Shown here one piece after another: positions 15,336 through 23,733 of a DNA stretch of 39,124 nt; positions within the stretch are counted from its first letter, which is position 1; each line of letters opens with the position of its first letter. Under the pieces are notes generated by a model. It did not search any database and was not told where the DNA came from. It saw nothing but the letters and a program-made list of their open reading frames with translations. Source of the stretch: Bacteroidales bacterium UBA6377 (GTDB taxonomy: Bacteria; Bacteroidota; Bacteroidia; Bacteroidales; UBA932); NCBI GenBank assembly GCA_002438805.1, contig DJQV01000017.1, positions 1-39,124 of the forward strand, read 5' to 3'. A program made the position numbers and the translations under genes.

Positions 15336-16624
15336 CAGTATTGATGTTCGGCTGGGAGTTTCCTCCCCATATCGCCGGCGGTCTCGGGACGGCCTGCGAG
15401 GGAATAGTCAAGGGCTTGGCCCACAACGGGGTCAAGGTGCTTTTCGTGATGCCGTCGGCCTCGGGTGATGAGGATCAGAGCTGCGCTAAGATCATTAGCG
15501 CCAGCGACGTGGCGGTGAACAATGTCTGCGACAGCGTGGACGAGTTTCTTGAAAAGGTCAAGTTCATCAATGTGGACTCCAGCATAGTCCCTTATGTGGA
15601 CCCGGAAGAGTATTTCGAGGCCATCGAGGAGATGAAGAAGAAGAAGCTCAACGAGACCACCGTGGGCTTCGGGCAGAAGTTCAAGTTCTCCGGCAAGTAC
15701 GGGGCCAACCTTCTGGAGGAGGTGTCCCGCTATGCCCAGGTGGCCGCGACGATAGCGATGCGGTACGCCGGGCAGTTTGATGTCATCCATGCACACGACT
15801 GGCTCACATATCTTGCCGGCATAGCCGCCAAGGAAGTCAGCGGAAAGCCTCTGGTGGTGCATGTGCACGCCACATCCTTCGACCGCGGTACAGATGATAT
15901 GGTGGACTCCAGAGTATATGCCATAGAGAAAAGGGGCATGGAGGCGGCCGACCGCGTGGTGACGGTGAGCGACCTGACCAGAAACATAGTCATCAACAAA
16001 TACGGCATAGATCCCGCCAAGGTCATCACGGTCCACAATGCCGTGGATTTCAGCGGCAGGGACAATGTCGAGGTCGATAGGGGAGTGAAGGACAAGGTCG
16101 TCACCTTCCTGGGGCGCATCACCTATCAGAAAGGCCCCGAGTACTTCATCGAGGCGGCATCCAAGGTCCTCAAGCGTATGGACAACGTGCGCTTCGTGAT
16201 GGCCGGAAGCGGGGACATGATGAACCGCGCGATCCGCCAGGTGGCCCGTCTCGGGATTTCGGACCGCTTCCACTTCACCGGCTTCCTGCGCGGAGGTGAG
16301 GTACAGGAGATGTTCGCACTCTCGGATGTGTATATAATGCCTTCCGTGTCGGAACCATTCGGAATTTCTCCGCTTGAGGCCATGAGGTCCAACGTCCCGA
16401 CAGTCATATCGTATCAGTCCGGTGCTGCGGAAGTGCTCAAATATGCGCTGAAAGTGGATTTCTGGGATGTGGACGCAATGGCTGACGACATCTACGCGCT
16501 TCTCAAGTATCCTGCGCTCTCTGATTTCGCGGCAAAGCAGGGCTACGAGGAAGTCAACGCCCTCAAGTGGAACAACGCCACCGCGAAACTCAAGAATATT
16601 TACGAATCTCTGGTAAAAGAATAA
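15332..16624 (+). CDS. Glycosyltransferase with starch-synthase-like N-domain (probable glycogen synthase)
   Basis: The 430-residue GT-B protein starts MTVLMFGWEFPPHIAGGLGTA, the K/H-x-GGLG donor-binding loop of GT5/GT4 synthases. The middle shows FDVIHAHDWLTYLAG and VVHVHATSFDRG. The C-terminal nucleotide-binding half has VTFLGRITYQKGPEYFIEA and the EX7E motif in SEPFGISPLEAM. No E. coli-type glgA or glgC is nearby, so in this cluster it is the likely chain-elongating enzyme, probably using UDP- or ADP-glucose. The donor cannot be read from sequence. ATGA overlap with the debranching gene; 1 base to the next gene. Confidence 0.85.
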   Translation: MTVLMFGWEFPPHIAGGLGTACEGIVKGLAHNGVKVLFVMPSASGDEDQSCAKIISASDVAVNNVCDSVDEFLEKVKFINVDSSIVPYVDPEEYFEAIEEMKKKKLNETTVGFGQKFKFSGKYGANLLEEVSRYAQVAATIAMRYAGQFDVIHAHDWLTYLAGIAAKEVSGKPLVVHVHATSFDRGTDDMVDSRVYAIEKRGMEAADRVVTVSDLTRNIVINKYGIDPAKVITVHNAVDFSGRDNVEVDRGVKDKVVTFLGRITYQKGPEYFIEAASKVLKRMDNVRFVMAGSGDMMNRAIRQVARLGISDRFHFTGFLRGGEVQEMFALSDVYIMPSVSEPFGISPLEAMRSNVPTVISYQSGAAEVLKYALKVDFWDVDAMADDIYALLKYPALSDFAAKQGYEEVNALKWNNATAKLKNIYESLVKE

Positions 16625-16625
16625 T

Positions 16626-17825
16626 ATGAAGAAGTCTATCTGCCTGTATTTCCAGGTGCATCAGCCGACAAGGCTCCGTCTCTACCGTTTCTTCGACATC
16701 GGCAAGGACTCACATTACTACGACGATTTCACCAACAGGACCATCCTCAAGAGGGTCGCCACCAAGTGCTACCTCCCTATGAACAAGATGCTCCTTGAAC
16801 TCATCAAGGAGAGCAAGGGAAAACTCAAGTTGGCCTTCTCCATATCCGGATCCGCGCTCGAGCAGTTCGAGCGCTATGCGCCGGAGGTTACCGGGAGCTT
16901 CAAGGCGCTTGCCGACACCGGCTGTGTGGAGTTCCTCTGCGAGACCTATTACCATTCGCTCGCCTCACTGGCGTCCCGTCAGGAGTTTGAACACCAGGTG
17001 CTCAAGCACAAGGCGGCGGTAGAGCAGTATTTCGGCGTCACTCCTAAGACTTTCCGCAACACCGAGCTCATCTATTCCGACAGTATCGGCAAGGACGTAT
17101 ATGATCTCGGTTTCAAGGCCATGCTCACCGAGGGCGCACGCCACATAATGGGCTGGATGAGCCCTGATTATGTCTACAACAACGAGTTCAAGAGCGGTCT
17201 CAAACTGCTCCTGCGCAACTATGCGCTCAGCGACGACATCGCTTTCCGCTTCTCCAACCGCAACTGGTCCGAGTGGCCGCTGACCGCGGAGAAGTACACC
17301 GGATGGATCAAGGCGTCCGAGGGCGACATCGTCAACCTCTTCATGGACTATGAGACCTTCGGGGAACATCAGGGTGCCGATTGCGGGATCTTCGACTTTA
17401 TGGAGGCTTTCGTAAAGCAGGCTCTCAAGGATCCGGAACTCGACTTCGTCATCCCTGCCCGTGCCGTGGCCAAGTACAAGTCCGTGGGCGATCTTTCCGT
17501 GCCGGAGCCTATTTCCTGGGCGGATGAGGAGCGCGACCTTTCCGCATGGCTCGGCAACGAGCTCCAGCAGGATGCGTTCCGCAAGCTTTATGCGCTCCAG
17601 GAGAAGCTTTCCCTGGTGGATGATGCTGCCCTCTGGGCTGATTTCGGACATCTCCAGGAGAGCGATCACCTATATTATATGTGCACCAAATTCTTCTCCG
17701 ATGGGGAGGTGCACAGCCGCTTCAACCCGTATGCGACACCGTACGAGGCATTCATCAACTATATGAATGTCCTCAGCGATTTTACAATAAGAGTTAACAA
17801 TGCAGTAGCAGAAAAACATCAGTAG
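16626..17825 (+). CDS. GH57 alpha-amylase / 4-alpha-glucanotransferase-type enzyme
   Basis: The 399-residue protein carries GH57 conserved regions: HQP at residues 12-14 (region 1), GCVEFLCETYYHSLA, the nucleophile in FRNTELIYSD (E147), and the acid in LFMDYETFGEHQG (D241), plus GWMSPDYVY. GH57 enzymes cut or transfer alpha-1,4 glucan chains with retention. Within the glycogen operon it probably trims or rearranges chains inside the cell; no signal peptide is present. It could be an amylase, a glucanotransferase or even a branching enzyme; sequence alone does not settle this. Confidence 0.88.
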   Translation: MKKSICLYFQVHQPTRLRLYRFFDIGKDSHYYDDFTNRTILKRVATKCYLPMNKMLLELIKESKGKLKLAFSISGSALEQFERYAPEVTGSFKALADTGCVEFLCETYYHSLASLASRQEFEHQVLKHKAAVEQYFGVTPKTFRNTELIYSDSIGKDVYDLGFKAMLTEGARHIMGWMSPDYVYNNEFKSGLKLLLRNYALSDDIAFRFSNRNWSEWPLTAEKYTGWIKASEGDIVNLFMDYETFGEHQGADCGIFDFMEAFVKQALKDPELDFVIPARAVAKYKSVGDLSVPEPISWADEERDLSAWLGNELQQDAFRKLYALQEKLSLVDDAALWADFGHLQESDHLYYMCTKFFSDGEVHSRFNPYATPYEAFINYMNVLSDFTIRVNNAVAEKHQ

Positions 17826-17828
17826 TGT

Positions 17829-20387
17829 ATGAATATCAATGAAATGGGGGTGCCGTCCTGGAAAAGTGTGATGGTGACCCGACACTTGCCGGAGAAGCTC
17901 TCGGGGCTTGAGACCCTGTGCAAGAATCTCTGGTGGTGCTGGAACGACAACGCCAAGGCACTTTTCAAGAGTGTGGATTACGATATCTGGCACAAGTCAG
18001 GACATAATCCTATGGAAATTCTTGACAAGGTCAGCCTGAAGAGATACATGGAGCTGGCGCAGGATGATGTCTTCATCGCCCGCCTCGGAGAGGTTATGGC
18101 CGAGTTCAACTCCTATATGGCCAAGAAATCCGAGCGCAAGGAGCCGTCCATCGGCTATTTCTGTATGGAATATGGTCTCGACACATCGCTCAAGATCTAT
18201 TCCGGGGGACTCGGCATCTTGGCCGGTGACTACCTCAAGGAGACCAGTGACATGAACGTAAACCTCGTTGCTGTAGGTCTCCTATATCGTTACGGCTACT
18301 TCACGCAGAGGCTCACCCCACAGGGCAACCAGGTGGCCGAGTATCAGGCTCAGGATTTCATGAAAATCCCTGCTGAGCCGGTATTTGACGAGAACGGCGT
18401 GTGGAAGACCGTCAAGGTGTCCATCGCCGGTCGTGATCTTCATGCCAGGATATGGAAAGTGGCTGTCGGGCGCACCGACCTCTACCTGCTGGATACGGAC
18501 TACGAGGACAACATCCCTGAAGACAGGCAGGTCACCCACCAGCTTTATGGTGGAGATTGGGAGAACCGTCTCAAGCAGGAGATTCTGCTCGGCATCGGCG
18601 GCGTGAGGGCTCTGAGGGCCCTCGGTCTTCACCCTACCATTTACCATTACAATGAGGGACACGCCGCGTTCGCCGGTCTGGAGAGGCTCCGCGAGTGCAT
18701 GCGCGAGCAGCAGCTGACGTTCTCCGAGTCAATGGAACTTATCCGGGCATCCGGCCTGTTCACGACCCACACCCCTGTACCGGCCGGCCACGATGCATTT
18801 ACAGAAGAGCTCCTCGGCCGCTACATAGGCTATTATCCTCAAACTATCGGCATCGACTGGAGGACGATGATGAGTCTCGGCAAGGTCAACCCTGACGATC
18901 ACAACGAGGAGTTCTCCATGAGTTTCCTCGCAGCGAACATGTCGCAGAACGTCAACGGCGTCTCCATGCTCCATGGCAAGGTGAGCCGCGAGATATTCTC
19001 CAGGATGTATCCGGGATATCTTCCGGAAGAACTGTATATCAGTTATGTGACCAATGGTGTGCATTATCCTACCTGGGCTGCCAGAGACTGGAAGATTGTC
19101 CACGCTGACGTGTTCGGTGAGGAGTTCAAGACCCACCACTATGACATAAGTTGCTTCGAGGGCATATATAATGTGCCGGACAAGCAGGTGTGGGATACAC
19201 GCAAGTCTCTCAAAAAGGAGCTTATCGGGGCCATCCGCGAGAGGCTTTCCGATCCTCAGCAGAGCGCGCATTACACCCCGAGCCAGATCGTTACGATCAA
19301 GGAACAGCTCAGGGACGATGTGCTCACAATAGGCTTCGCCCGCCGTTTCGCCACCTACAAGCGTGCGACCCTCCTTTTCAGCGACCTTGACAGGCTTGAT
19401 GCGATAGTCAACAACCCTAAGCGTCCCGTGCAGTTCATATTCGCCGGCAAGGCGCACCCGGCTGACGGTGCCGGCCAGGATCTCATCAAGGACATTATCG
19501 AGATTTCCAAGCAGGAAAGGTTCCTCGGGAAGATCGTCTTCGTCCCGGGCTACGACATCACGCTCGCCAAGAGGCTCGTCCAGGGTGTGGACGTATGGCT
19601 CAACAACCCTACACGTCCTCTTGAGGCGTCCGGCACGTCCGGAGAGAAGGCCGCGATGAACGGTGTCATGCATTTCTCCGTGCTTGACGGCTGGTGGGTC
19701 GAGGGCTACAAGCCGGGAGCCGGCTGGGCACTTCCGCAGGAGAGGACATACGATGACCAGAACTACCAGAACGAGCTCGATGCCGCCACCATCTATTCCA
19801 CCATCGAGAACGACATAGCCCCGTCATACTACGAGACCGATCCCGCTACCGGGCTTTCTCCGAAGTGGATCACGTATATCAAGAACACCATCGCCGAAGT
19901 TGCCTGCAACTTCACGACCAACCGCATGCTGAGCGACTACTGCCGTCAGTATTATGACCCGCAGAGCGTCCGCTTCGGGGAACTGGCTGCTGACGGAGCC
20001 AAGGTGGCCAAGGAGATTGCCGCATGGAAGCAGCTGGTCAGCGACGAGTGGAACAATATCCGCATCGTATCCTACACCCAGCCTGACGCCTCCTATGTGC
20101 TTTCCCCTGAGAACAAGCTCAAGTGTGAGGTCGTGCTCGATCTCGGCCGTCTCAAGCCGGAGGACATCGGAGTGGAGATGATATTCACCTCTTCCGATGC
20201 CAAGGGAGAACTGCACATCCAGAATGTCTGCGAACTTGCGGTCGTCTCCGTCGCCGACGGCAAGGTCACCTATCAGGCTGAAGTGCTGCCGGAGAGGACC
20301 GGAATGTATCAGGTGGGTACCCGTATCTACCCGAAGAACCCGCGTCTTCCGCACAGGCAGGACTTCCCTCTCGTGAAATGGCTGTAG
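17829..20387 (+). CDS. glgP: Alpha-glucan (glycogen) phosphorylase, GT35
   Basis: The 852-residue protein releases glucose 1-phosphate from glycogen. It is of the short alpha-glucan phosphorylase type found in many bacteria and archaea: N-terminal LSGLETLCKNLWWCWN, then GYFCMEYGLDTSLKIYSGGLGILAGDYLK, HYNEGHAAF, and FARRFATYKRA. The PLP lysine is in EASGTSGEKAAMNG (K607), followed by DGWWVEGY. The C-terminal extension of about 150 residues after QYYDPQSVRF is beta-rich and usual for this type. It lies 3 bases after the GH57 gene, and its last 10 bases contain the start of ribF. It completes a synthesis-and-breakdown set. Confidence 0.95.
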   Translation: MNINEMGVPSWKSVMVTRHLPEKLSGLETLCKNLWWCWNDNAKALFKSVDYDIWHKSGHNPMEILDKVSLKRYMELAQDDVFIARLGEVMAEFNSYMAKKSERKEPSIGYFCMEYGLDTSLKIYSGGLGILAGDYLKETSDMNVNLVAVGLLYRYGYFTQRLTPQGNQVAEYQAQDFMKIPAEPVFDENGVWKTVKVSIAGRDLHARIWKVAVGRTDLYLLDTDYEDNIPEDRQVTHQLYGGDWENRLKQEILLGIGGVRALRALGLHPTIYHYNEGHAAFAGLERLRECMREQQLTFSESMELIRASGLFTTHTPVPAGHDAFTEELLGRYIGYYPQTIGIDWRTMMSLGKVNPDDHNEEFSMSFLAANMSQNVNGVSMLHGKVSREIFSRMYPGYLPEELYISYVTNGVHYPTWAARDWKIVHADVFGEEFKTHHYDISCFEGIYNVPDKQVWDTRKSLKKELIGAIRERLSDPQQSAHYTPSQIVTIKEQLRDDVLTIGFARRFATYKRATLLFSDLDRLDAIVNNPKRPVQFIFAGKAHPADGAGQDLIKDIIEISKQERFLGKIVFVPGYDITLAKRLVQGVDVWLNNPTRPLEASGTSGEKAAMNGVMHFSVLDGWWVEGYKPGAGWALPQERTYDDQNYQNELDAATIYSTIENDIAPSYYETDPATGLSPKWITYIKNTIAEVACNFTTNRMLSDYCRQYYDPQSVRFGELAADGAKVAKEIAAWKQLVSDEWNNIRIVSYTQPDASYVLSPENKLKCEVVLDLGRLKPEDIGVEMIFTSSDAKGELHIQNVCELAVVSVADGKVTYQAEVLPERTGMYQVGTRIYPKNPRLPHRQDFPLVKWL

Positions 20388-21250
20388 TAGCCACAGGTTT
20401 TTTTGACGGTGTCCATCTTGGGCACCGTCAGGTCATAAGTTCGCTCGTCTCCTCGGCCCGTCAAAGGGGTGAGGAGGCGATTGTCGTTACATTCTCCACA
20501 CACCCGCGTGCCGTGCTCCAGCAGGATGCAAGGACTCTCAGGCTCTTGTCTTCTCCGGCGGAGAAGGTGAGGATGCTTGAAGAACTCGGGGTGGACAGGG
20601 TGGAGGTGCTGGAGTTCACCAGGGATTTCGCACGCATGACGGCTGAAGAATATCTGTCCGGCATGGTGCGTGACCGCTTCGGCGGCACCGCCGTGCTTAT
20701 GGGCTATGACAATACTCTCGGCTCCGATCTTCTCTCTCCCGAGCAGTTGCGCCCTTTGGCGGAGCGGCTTGGACTTGATGTCATAGTGGTGCCCCCGGCC
20801 CGTCTGGGGTCGGGGCTGATTGTGAGCTCCACAAAGATCCGTGCGGCCTTGTCGGAAGGGCATGTGGAGGATGCGGCGGCCATGCTCGGCTACGAATACC
20901 CGTTGAGCGGAGTCGTGGTGGGCGGCAAGCAGCTGGGGCGCACCATCGGTTTCCCTACCGCCAATATGCAGCTTTACGAGCCTCTCAAGATGATCCCGAA
21001 GCGCGGAGTGTACCTATCCGAAGTCGATACGGTGGGATGCCGTTTCTATGGCATGACCAATGTCGGGGACATCATCGAGACCAATATTTTCGACTTTTCG
21101 GAATACATATACGGGCTTGACATCACTGTGAAATTCAAAAAGCGCCTCCGTGACGGGAAGCGCTTGAGTTCTGTGGATGAGCTGAAGGCCCAGCTTACTT
21201 GCGACCGAGCTCTCTGTCGAGAACTTTGCGAAGGCCTGCCGCGCCTTTGA
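20378..21250 (+). CDS. ribF: Bifunctional riboflavin kinase / FAD synthetase
   Basis: The 290-residue protein converts riboflavin to FMN and FAD. The N-terminal nucleotidyltransferase domain starts almost at once with ATGFFDGVHLGHRQVI and later has LIVSSTKIRAAL (the ISST motif). The C-terminal kinase domain has GRTIGFPTAN and YGMTNVG. It starts inside the end of glgP and so is probably translated from the glycogen operon message, although its product has no direct part in glycogen. Its 3' end overlaps the 3' end of the opposite-strand lipoprotein gene by 56 bases. Confidence 0.95.
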   Translation: MAVVATGFFDGVHLGHRQVISSLVSSARQRGEEAIVVTFSTHPRAVLQQDARTLRLLSSPAEKVRMLEELGVDRVEVLEFTRDFARMTAEEYLSGMVRDRFGGTAVLMGYDNTLGSDLLSPEQLRPLAERLGLDVIVVPPARLGSGLIVSSTKIRAALSEGHVEDAAAMLGYEYPLSGVVVGGKQLGRTIGFPTANMQLYEPLKMIPKRGVYLSEVDTVGCRFYGMTNVGDIIETNIFDFSEYIYGLDITVKFKKRLRDGKRLSSVDELKAQLTCDRALCRELCEGLPRL

Positions 21251-22301
21251 CAGGTTCGGTGCTGAGCTCTCCGTTGATTATCAGCAGTGAATTCGGCAGT
21301 GAGGTCACGCCATAGGTGACCACTGCCGGAGAAGCTGTGCCGAGACCGTCATTGAGGTTGATCCACGGAAGTTTCTGTGAGTTGACGATGGAGCCCCAGG
21401 CTGCCTTGTCAGGTGAGACGCAGACGGCGTATATCTCAAATCCCCTGTCATGGTATTCCTTCCATACCGGGAGGAGTGTGTCGATGTTGAGCATCTTCTG
21501 AGCGGCATCGGAAGCATCCCAGAAATGGAGCATCACCACTTTCGCGTCCACGGAGCTGAGGGCGCGCTTTTCTCCCTTGATGTCTGGAAGGGTGATGTCC
21601 GGATAGCCGCGCTGCTCGGCGGTGCGTATCATCCCGTCAAGTTCGAGGATCTTCATCCTGCGGGAAGCTTCCTTGTCGAGTGCCTTGACATAGCGGGAAT
21701 CAGGGTATACGGTCTTGAGCGAGTCCGCCGCTGCGCGGAAGAACAGCGCATCTGTAGGCTGGTTGAAGACGGAAGTGCCCTCGCCGATATTCTCATAGAG
21801 CACCGGGATGGTGGTCATGGAGTAGGGGTTGCTCATCACGTACTTGACGCTTGCCCTGTAGTGGTCAAGATAGGCCTTGGCCATCTCGGGGCCGTTTCCG
21901 CTGGCGGCGAGCATGGACTTGATGAAGTCCGCGTAGGCCTTGTCCACCTCGGCCAGCTTTGCAGAGCCTTCAGAGCCGGTGATGCTGTAATTGCCGAGAG
22001 TATCGGCGTCCACTACCGCTTTCTCCCCGGTCTCCAGCAGCAGGGCCGCGAGGCGTTTGTCCCCCTTGAAAAGGTAGATAAACTCCGGCTGGCCTTTTTT
22101 GACCTTTACCTTGTACTTGAATGAGCCGTCAGCTCCGGTCCTGATGGTGTCGAGGACGGTGTAGACGTTGACATCCAGCTGGCGGACTTCTATCTGGCTG
22201 CCAGCTGCACCCTCGATCCTGCCGCTTATGCTTGCCTGCTGTGCGCAGGAGGCAAGCGCAAATGCCGCAGCGGCTGCGGCGAATATCTTATAACTTCTCA
22301 T
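21195..22301 (-). CDS. Thioredoxin-like lipoprotein lacking the CXXC motif (DUF4369 + redoxin fold)
   Basis: The 368-residue protein has a signal peptide ending in the lipobox LAS-C (MRSYKIFAAAAAAFALASC). The N-terminal part (ISGRIEGAAGSQIEVRQLD...DTIRTGADGSFKYKVKV) fits the DUF4369 domain common in Bacteroidales. The C-terminal part is an AhpC/TSA-type fold: LPDIKGEKRALSS, VVMLHFWDASDAAQKML, YDRGFEIYAVCVSPD-like segment, and YGVTSLPNSLLI with the cis-Pro. At the place of FWASWCGPC the sequence is FWDASDAAQ, so both redox cysteines are absent. It may be a binding or chaperone protein rather than an oxidoreductase. The start at 22301 is set by the signal peptide; 14 bases overlap the HIT gene upstream. 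Confidence 0.8.
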   Translation of the reverse strand: MRSYKIFAAAAAAFALASCAQQASISGRIEGAAGSQIEVRQLDVNVYTVLDTIRTGADGSFKYKVKVKKGQPEFIYLFKGDKRLAALLLETGEKAVVDADTLGNYSITGSEGSAKLAEVDKAYADFIKSMLAASGNGPEMAKAYLDHYRASVKYVMSNPYSMTTIPVLYENIGEGTSVFNQPTDALFFRAAADSLKTVYPDSRYVKALDKEASRRMKILELDGMIRTAEQRGYPDITLPDIKGEKRALSSVDAKVVMLHFWDASDAAQKMLNIDTLLPVWKEYHDRGFEIYAVCVSPDKAAWGSIVNSQKLPWINLNDGLGTASPAVVTYGVTSLPNSLLIINGELSTEPVKGAAGLRKVLDRELGRK

Positions 22302-22692
22302 ATTCAGCGAGTATCGCATCTGCTGTCTGCTGCATCTCTTCTTTTGTGAATGAAGGGCGTGTCTTGCGGAAATCCATATCCCCCTCGGTCTGGAGCGGGA
22401 TGAGGTGTATGTGCGTGTGAGGCACTTCCATGCCGAGCACGGCCACTCCCACCCTCTTGCACGGCACTGCGGCCTTGAGGGCTGTGGCGACCTCGCGGGC
22501 AAAGTTCCACAGGCCCTGGTAAGTCACAGGGTCAAGGTTGAAGATGTAGTCGTCCTCCACCTTCTTCGGGATGACGAGGGTATGCCCGAGGGTGAGCGGG
22601 CTGATGTCAAGGAAGGCGTAGAAATCCTCGTTCTCCGCCACCTTGTAGGACGGGATGAGCCCCATCGCGATTTTTGTGAAGAGAGTAGCCAT
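22288..22692 (-). CDS. HIT-family nucleotide hydrolase/transferase
   Basis: The 134-residue protein has the histidine triad HTHIHL and the common flanks IPSYKVAENEDFYAFLDISPLTLGHTLVIPK and GMEVPHTHIHLIPL. HIT proteins hydrolyse purine nucleoside phosphoramidates or dinucleoside polyphosphates; the substrate here is unknown. The start overlaps the last base of greA (TGATG) and the end overlaps the lipoprotein gene, so greA-HIT-lipoprotein form one transcript. Confidence 0.93.
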   Translation of the reverse strand: MATLFTKIAMGLIPSYKVAENEDFYAFLDISPLTLGHTLVIPKKVEDDYIFNLDPVTYQGLWNFAREVATALKAAVPCKRVGVAVLGMEVPHTHIHLIPLQTEGDMDFRKTRPSFTKEEMQQTADAILAEYEKL

Positions 22693-23162
22693 CAGAGTGA
22701 GATGTCGAGAATTTCAAACTTGATGATGCCTGACGGGGCCTTGGCTTCCACGGTCTCGCCTTTGCCGTGTCCGAGCAGGGCTTTGGCGATAGGGGTGGTG
22801 GCGGCGAGCTTGCCTTTGGAGAAGTCGGCCTCGCTCTCGCCCACGATGGTGAACTCCATCTCGCGGCCGTTGTTGAGGTTCTTGACTTTCACCTTGTTGA
22901 GCATCTGCACTTTATCGGTGCTGAGCTGGGAGCTGTCCAGAACTTTGGCGTTGACGATCATGTTCTGGAGATTGGCTATCTTGAGTTCGAGCAGGCCCTG
23001 GGCCTCCCGGGCTGATTCATATTCCGCGTTTTCAGAAAGGTCGCCCTTCTCACGGGCCTCACCGATGGCTGCCGAGATGACAGGCCTCTGGGCCAACGCC
23101 TCCGCCAGCTCTTTCTTGATTTTGTCGAGCCCTTCCTGGCTCATATAGTGTACTTCTGCCAT
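22692..23162 (-). CDS. greA: Transcription elongation factor GreA
   Basis: The 156-residue protein has the N-terminal coiled coil (YMSQEGLDKIKKELAEAL...RPVISAAIGEAREKGDLSENAEYE) with the conserved DLSENAEY tip, whose acidic residues stimulate transcript cleavage by stalled RNA polymerase. The C-terminal FKBP-like domain has FTIVGESEAD and SPIAKALLG-like TTPIAKALLG. It heads the greA-HIT-lipoprotein group, 30 bases beyond the terminator of the upstream unit. Confidence 0.96.
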   Translation of the reverse strand: MAEVHYMSQEGLDKIKKELAEALAQRPVISAAIGEAREKGDLSENAEYESAREAQGLLELKIANLQNMIVNAKVLDSSQLSTDKVQMLNKVKVKNLNNGREMEFTIVGESEADFSKGKLAATTPIAKALLGHGKGETVEAKAPSGIIKFEILDISL

Positions 23163-23191
23163 AGTAATAGTTTGTTAATTAAGCAAATGTC

Positions 23192-23229
23192 AAAAAACAA
23201 GGAGTCCCGCCTGTGGGGCGGAACCCTTG
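23192..23229 (-). terminator. Intrinsic terminator of the cvpA-tsaB unit
   Basis: On the minus strand CAAGGGTTCCGCCCC and GGCGGGACTCCTTG fold into a strong, slightly bulged hairpin followed by six T (23192-23197). It lies between the stop of the small membrane protein gene (23277) and greA. Confidence 0.8.
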
Positions 23230-23276
23230 TCTTGTGCAAAGATAGTCAAAGCCTGACGAAAAACAAATTCTGCCGC

Positions 23277-23729
23277 CTATTCGCTGTCGAATTTAGGAGT
23301 CATTATCTCTTTGTAGAGGATCAGCTTGCGCCTGTCCCGGCGGATTTCTTCCGCTGTGGGATAATGTTCTGTGTCCCTTTTCTTTATGGTTTTCCGTGAG
23401 GGCTTGTTGTGTTGCGTCTTCGCTACCGGTGCCGCCGGTGATGGTGCCGCTGCGACTGTGGCGGCCGGTGTCATGGCTGCTGCAGGCTGCGGCATTGCAG
23501 GCTGTGCTGCGACCACCTGTGGCCCGTCGTCTGTTTTCCAAGGGTCTTCGGAAAGCTCACGCACTACTGCACGTGCCGGTTTTTCTTCCTCCTCCTCTTC
23601 GTCCTCGAAAATTACGGGCTCGGCATGGACCATGGGGCGTGCTTTCCTTGCGGCCTTGAGCCTCTTGTCGATGATCGCCGCCAGCACCGGGACGGAGAAC
23701 ATCAGGACAGTTATGAGAAAACCTTCCAT
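23277..23729 (-). CDS. Small single-pass membrane protein of unknown function
   Basis: The 150-residue protein has an N-terminal membrane segment (GFLITVLMFSVPVLAAIID), an acidic stretch (FEDEEEEEEKPAR), a long Ala/Pro linker (about residues 75-110), then a basic part and the C-terminal ILYKEIMTPKFDSE, which resembles the tail of short uncharacterised Bacteroidales membrane proteins. No enzyme motif is visible. It follows tsaB by 4 bases and precedes a strong terminator, so it is the last gene of the cvpA-tsaB unit. Confidence 0.7.
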   Translation of the reverse strand: MEGFLITVLMFSVPVLAAIIDKRLKAARKARPMVHAEPVIFEDEEEEEEKPARAVVRELSEDPWKTDDGPQVVAAQPAMPQPAAAMTPAATVAAAPSPAAPVAKTQHNKPSRKTIKKRDTEHYPTAEEIRRDRRKLILYKEIMTPKFDSE

Positions 23730-23733
23730 ATCA

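Noticed and set aside
15239..16273. Long antisense frame opposite the glycosyltransferase (344 codons)
   Set aside because: Shadow frame; His-rich composition arises from the opposite coding strand.
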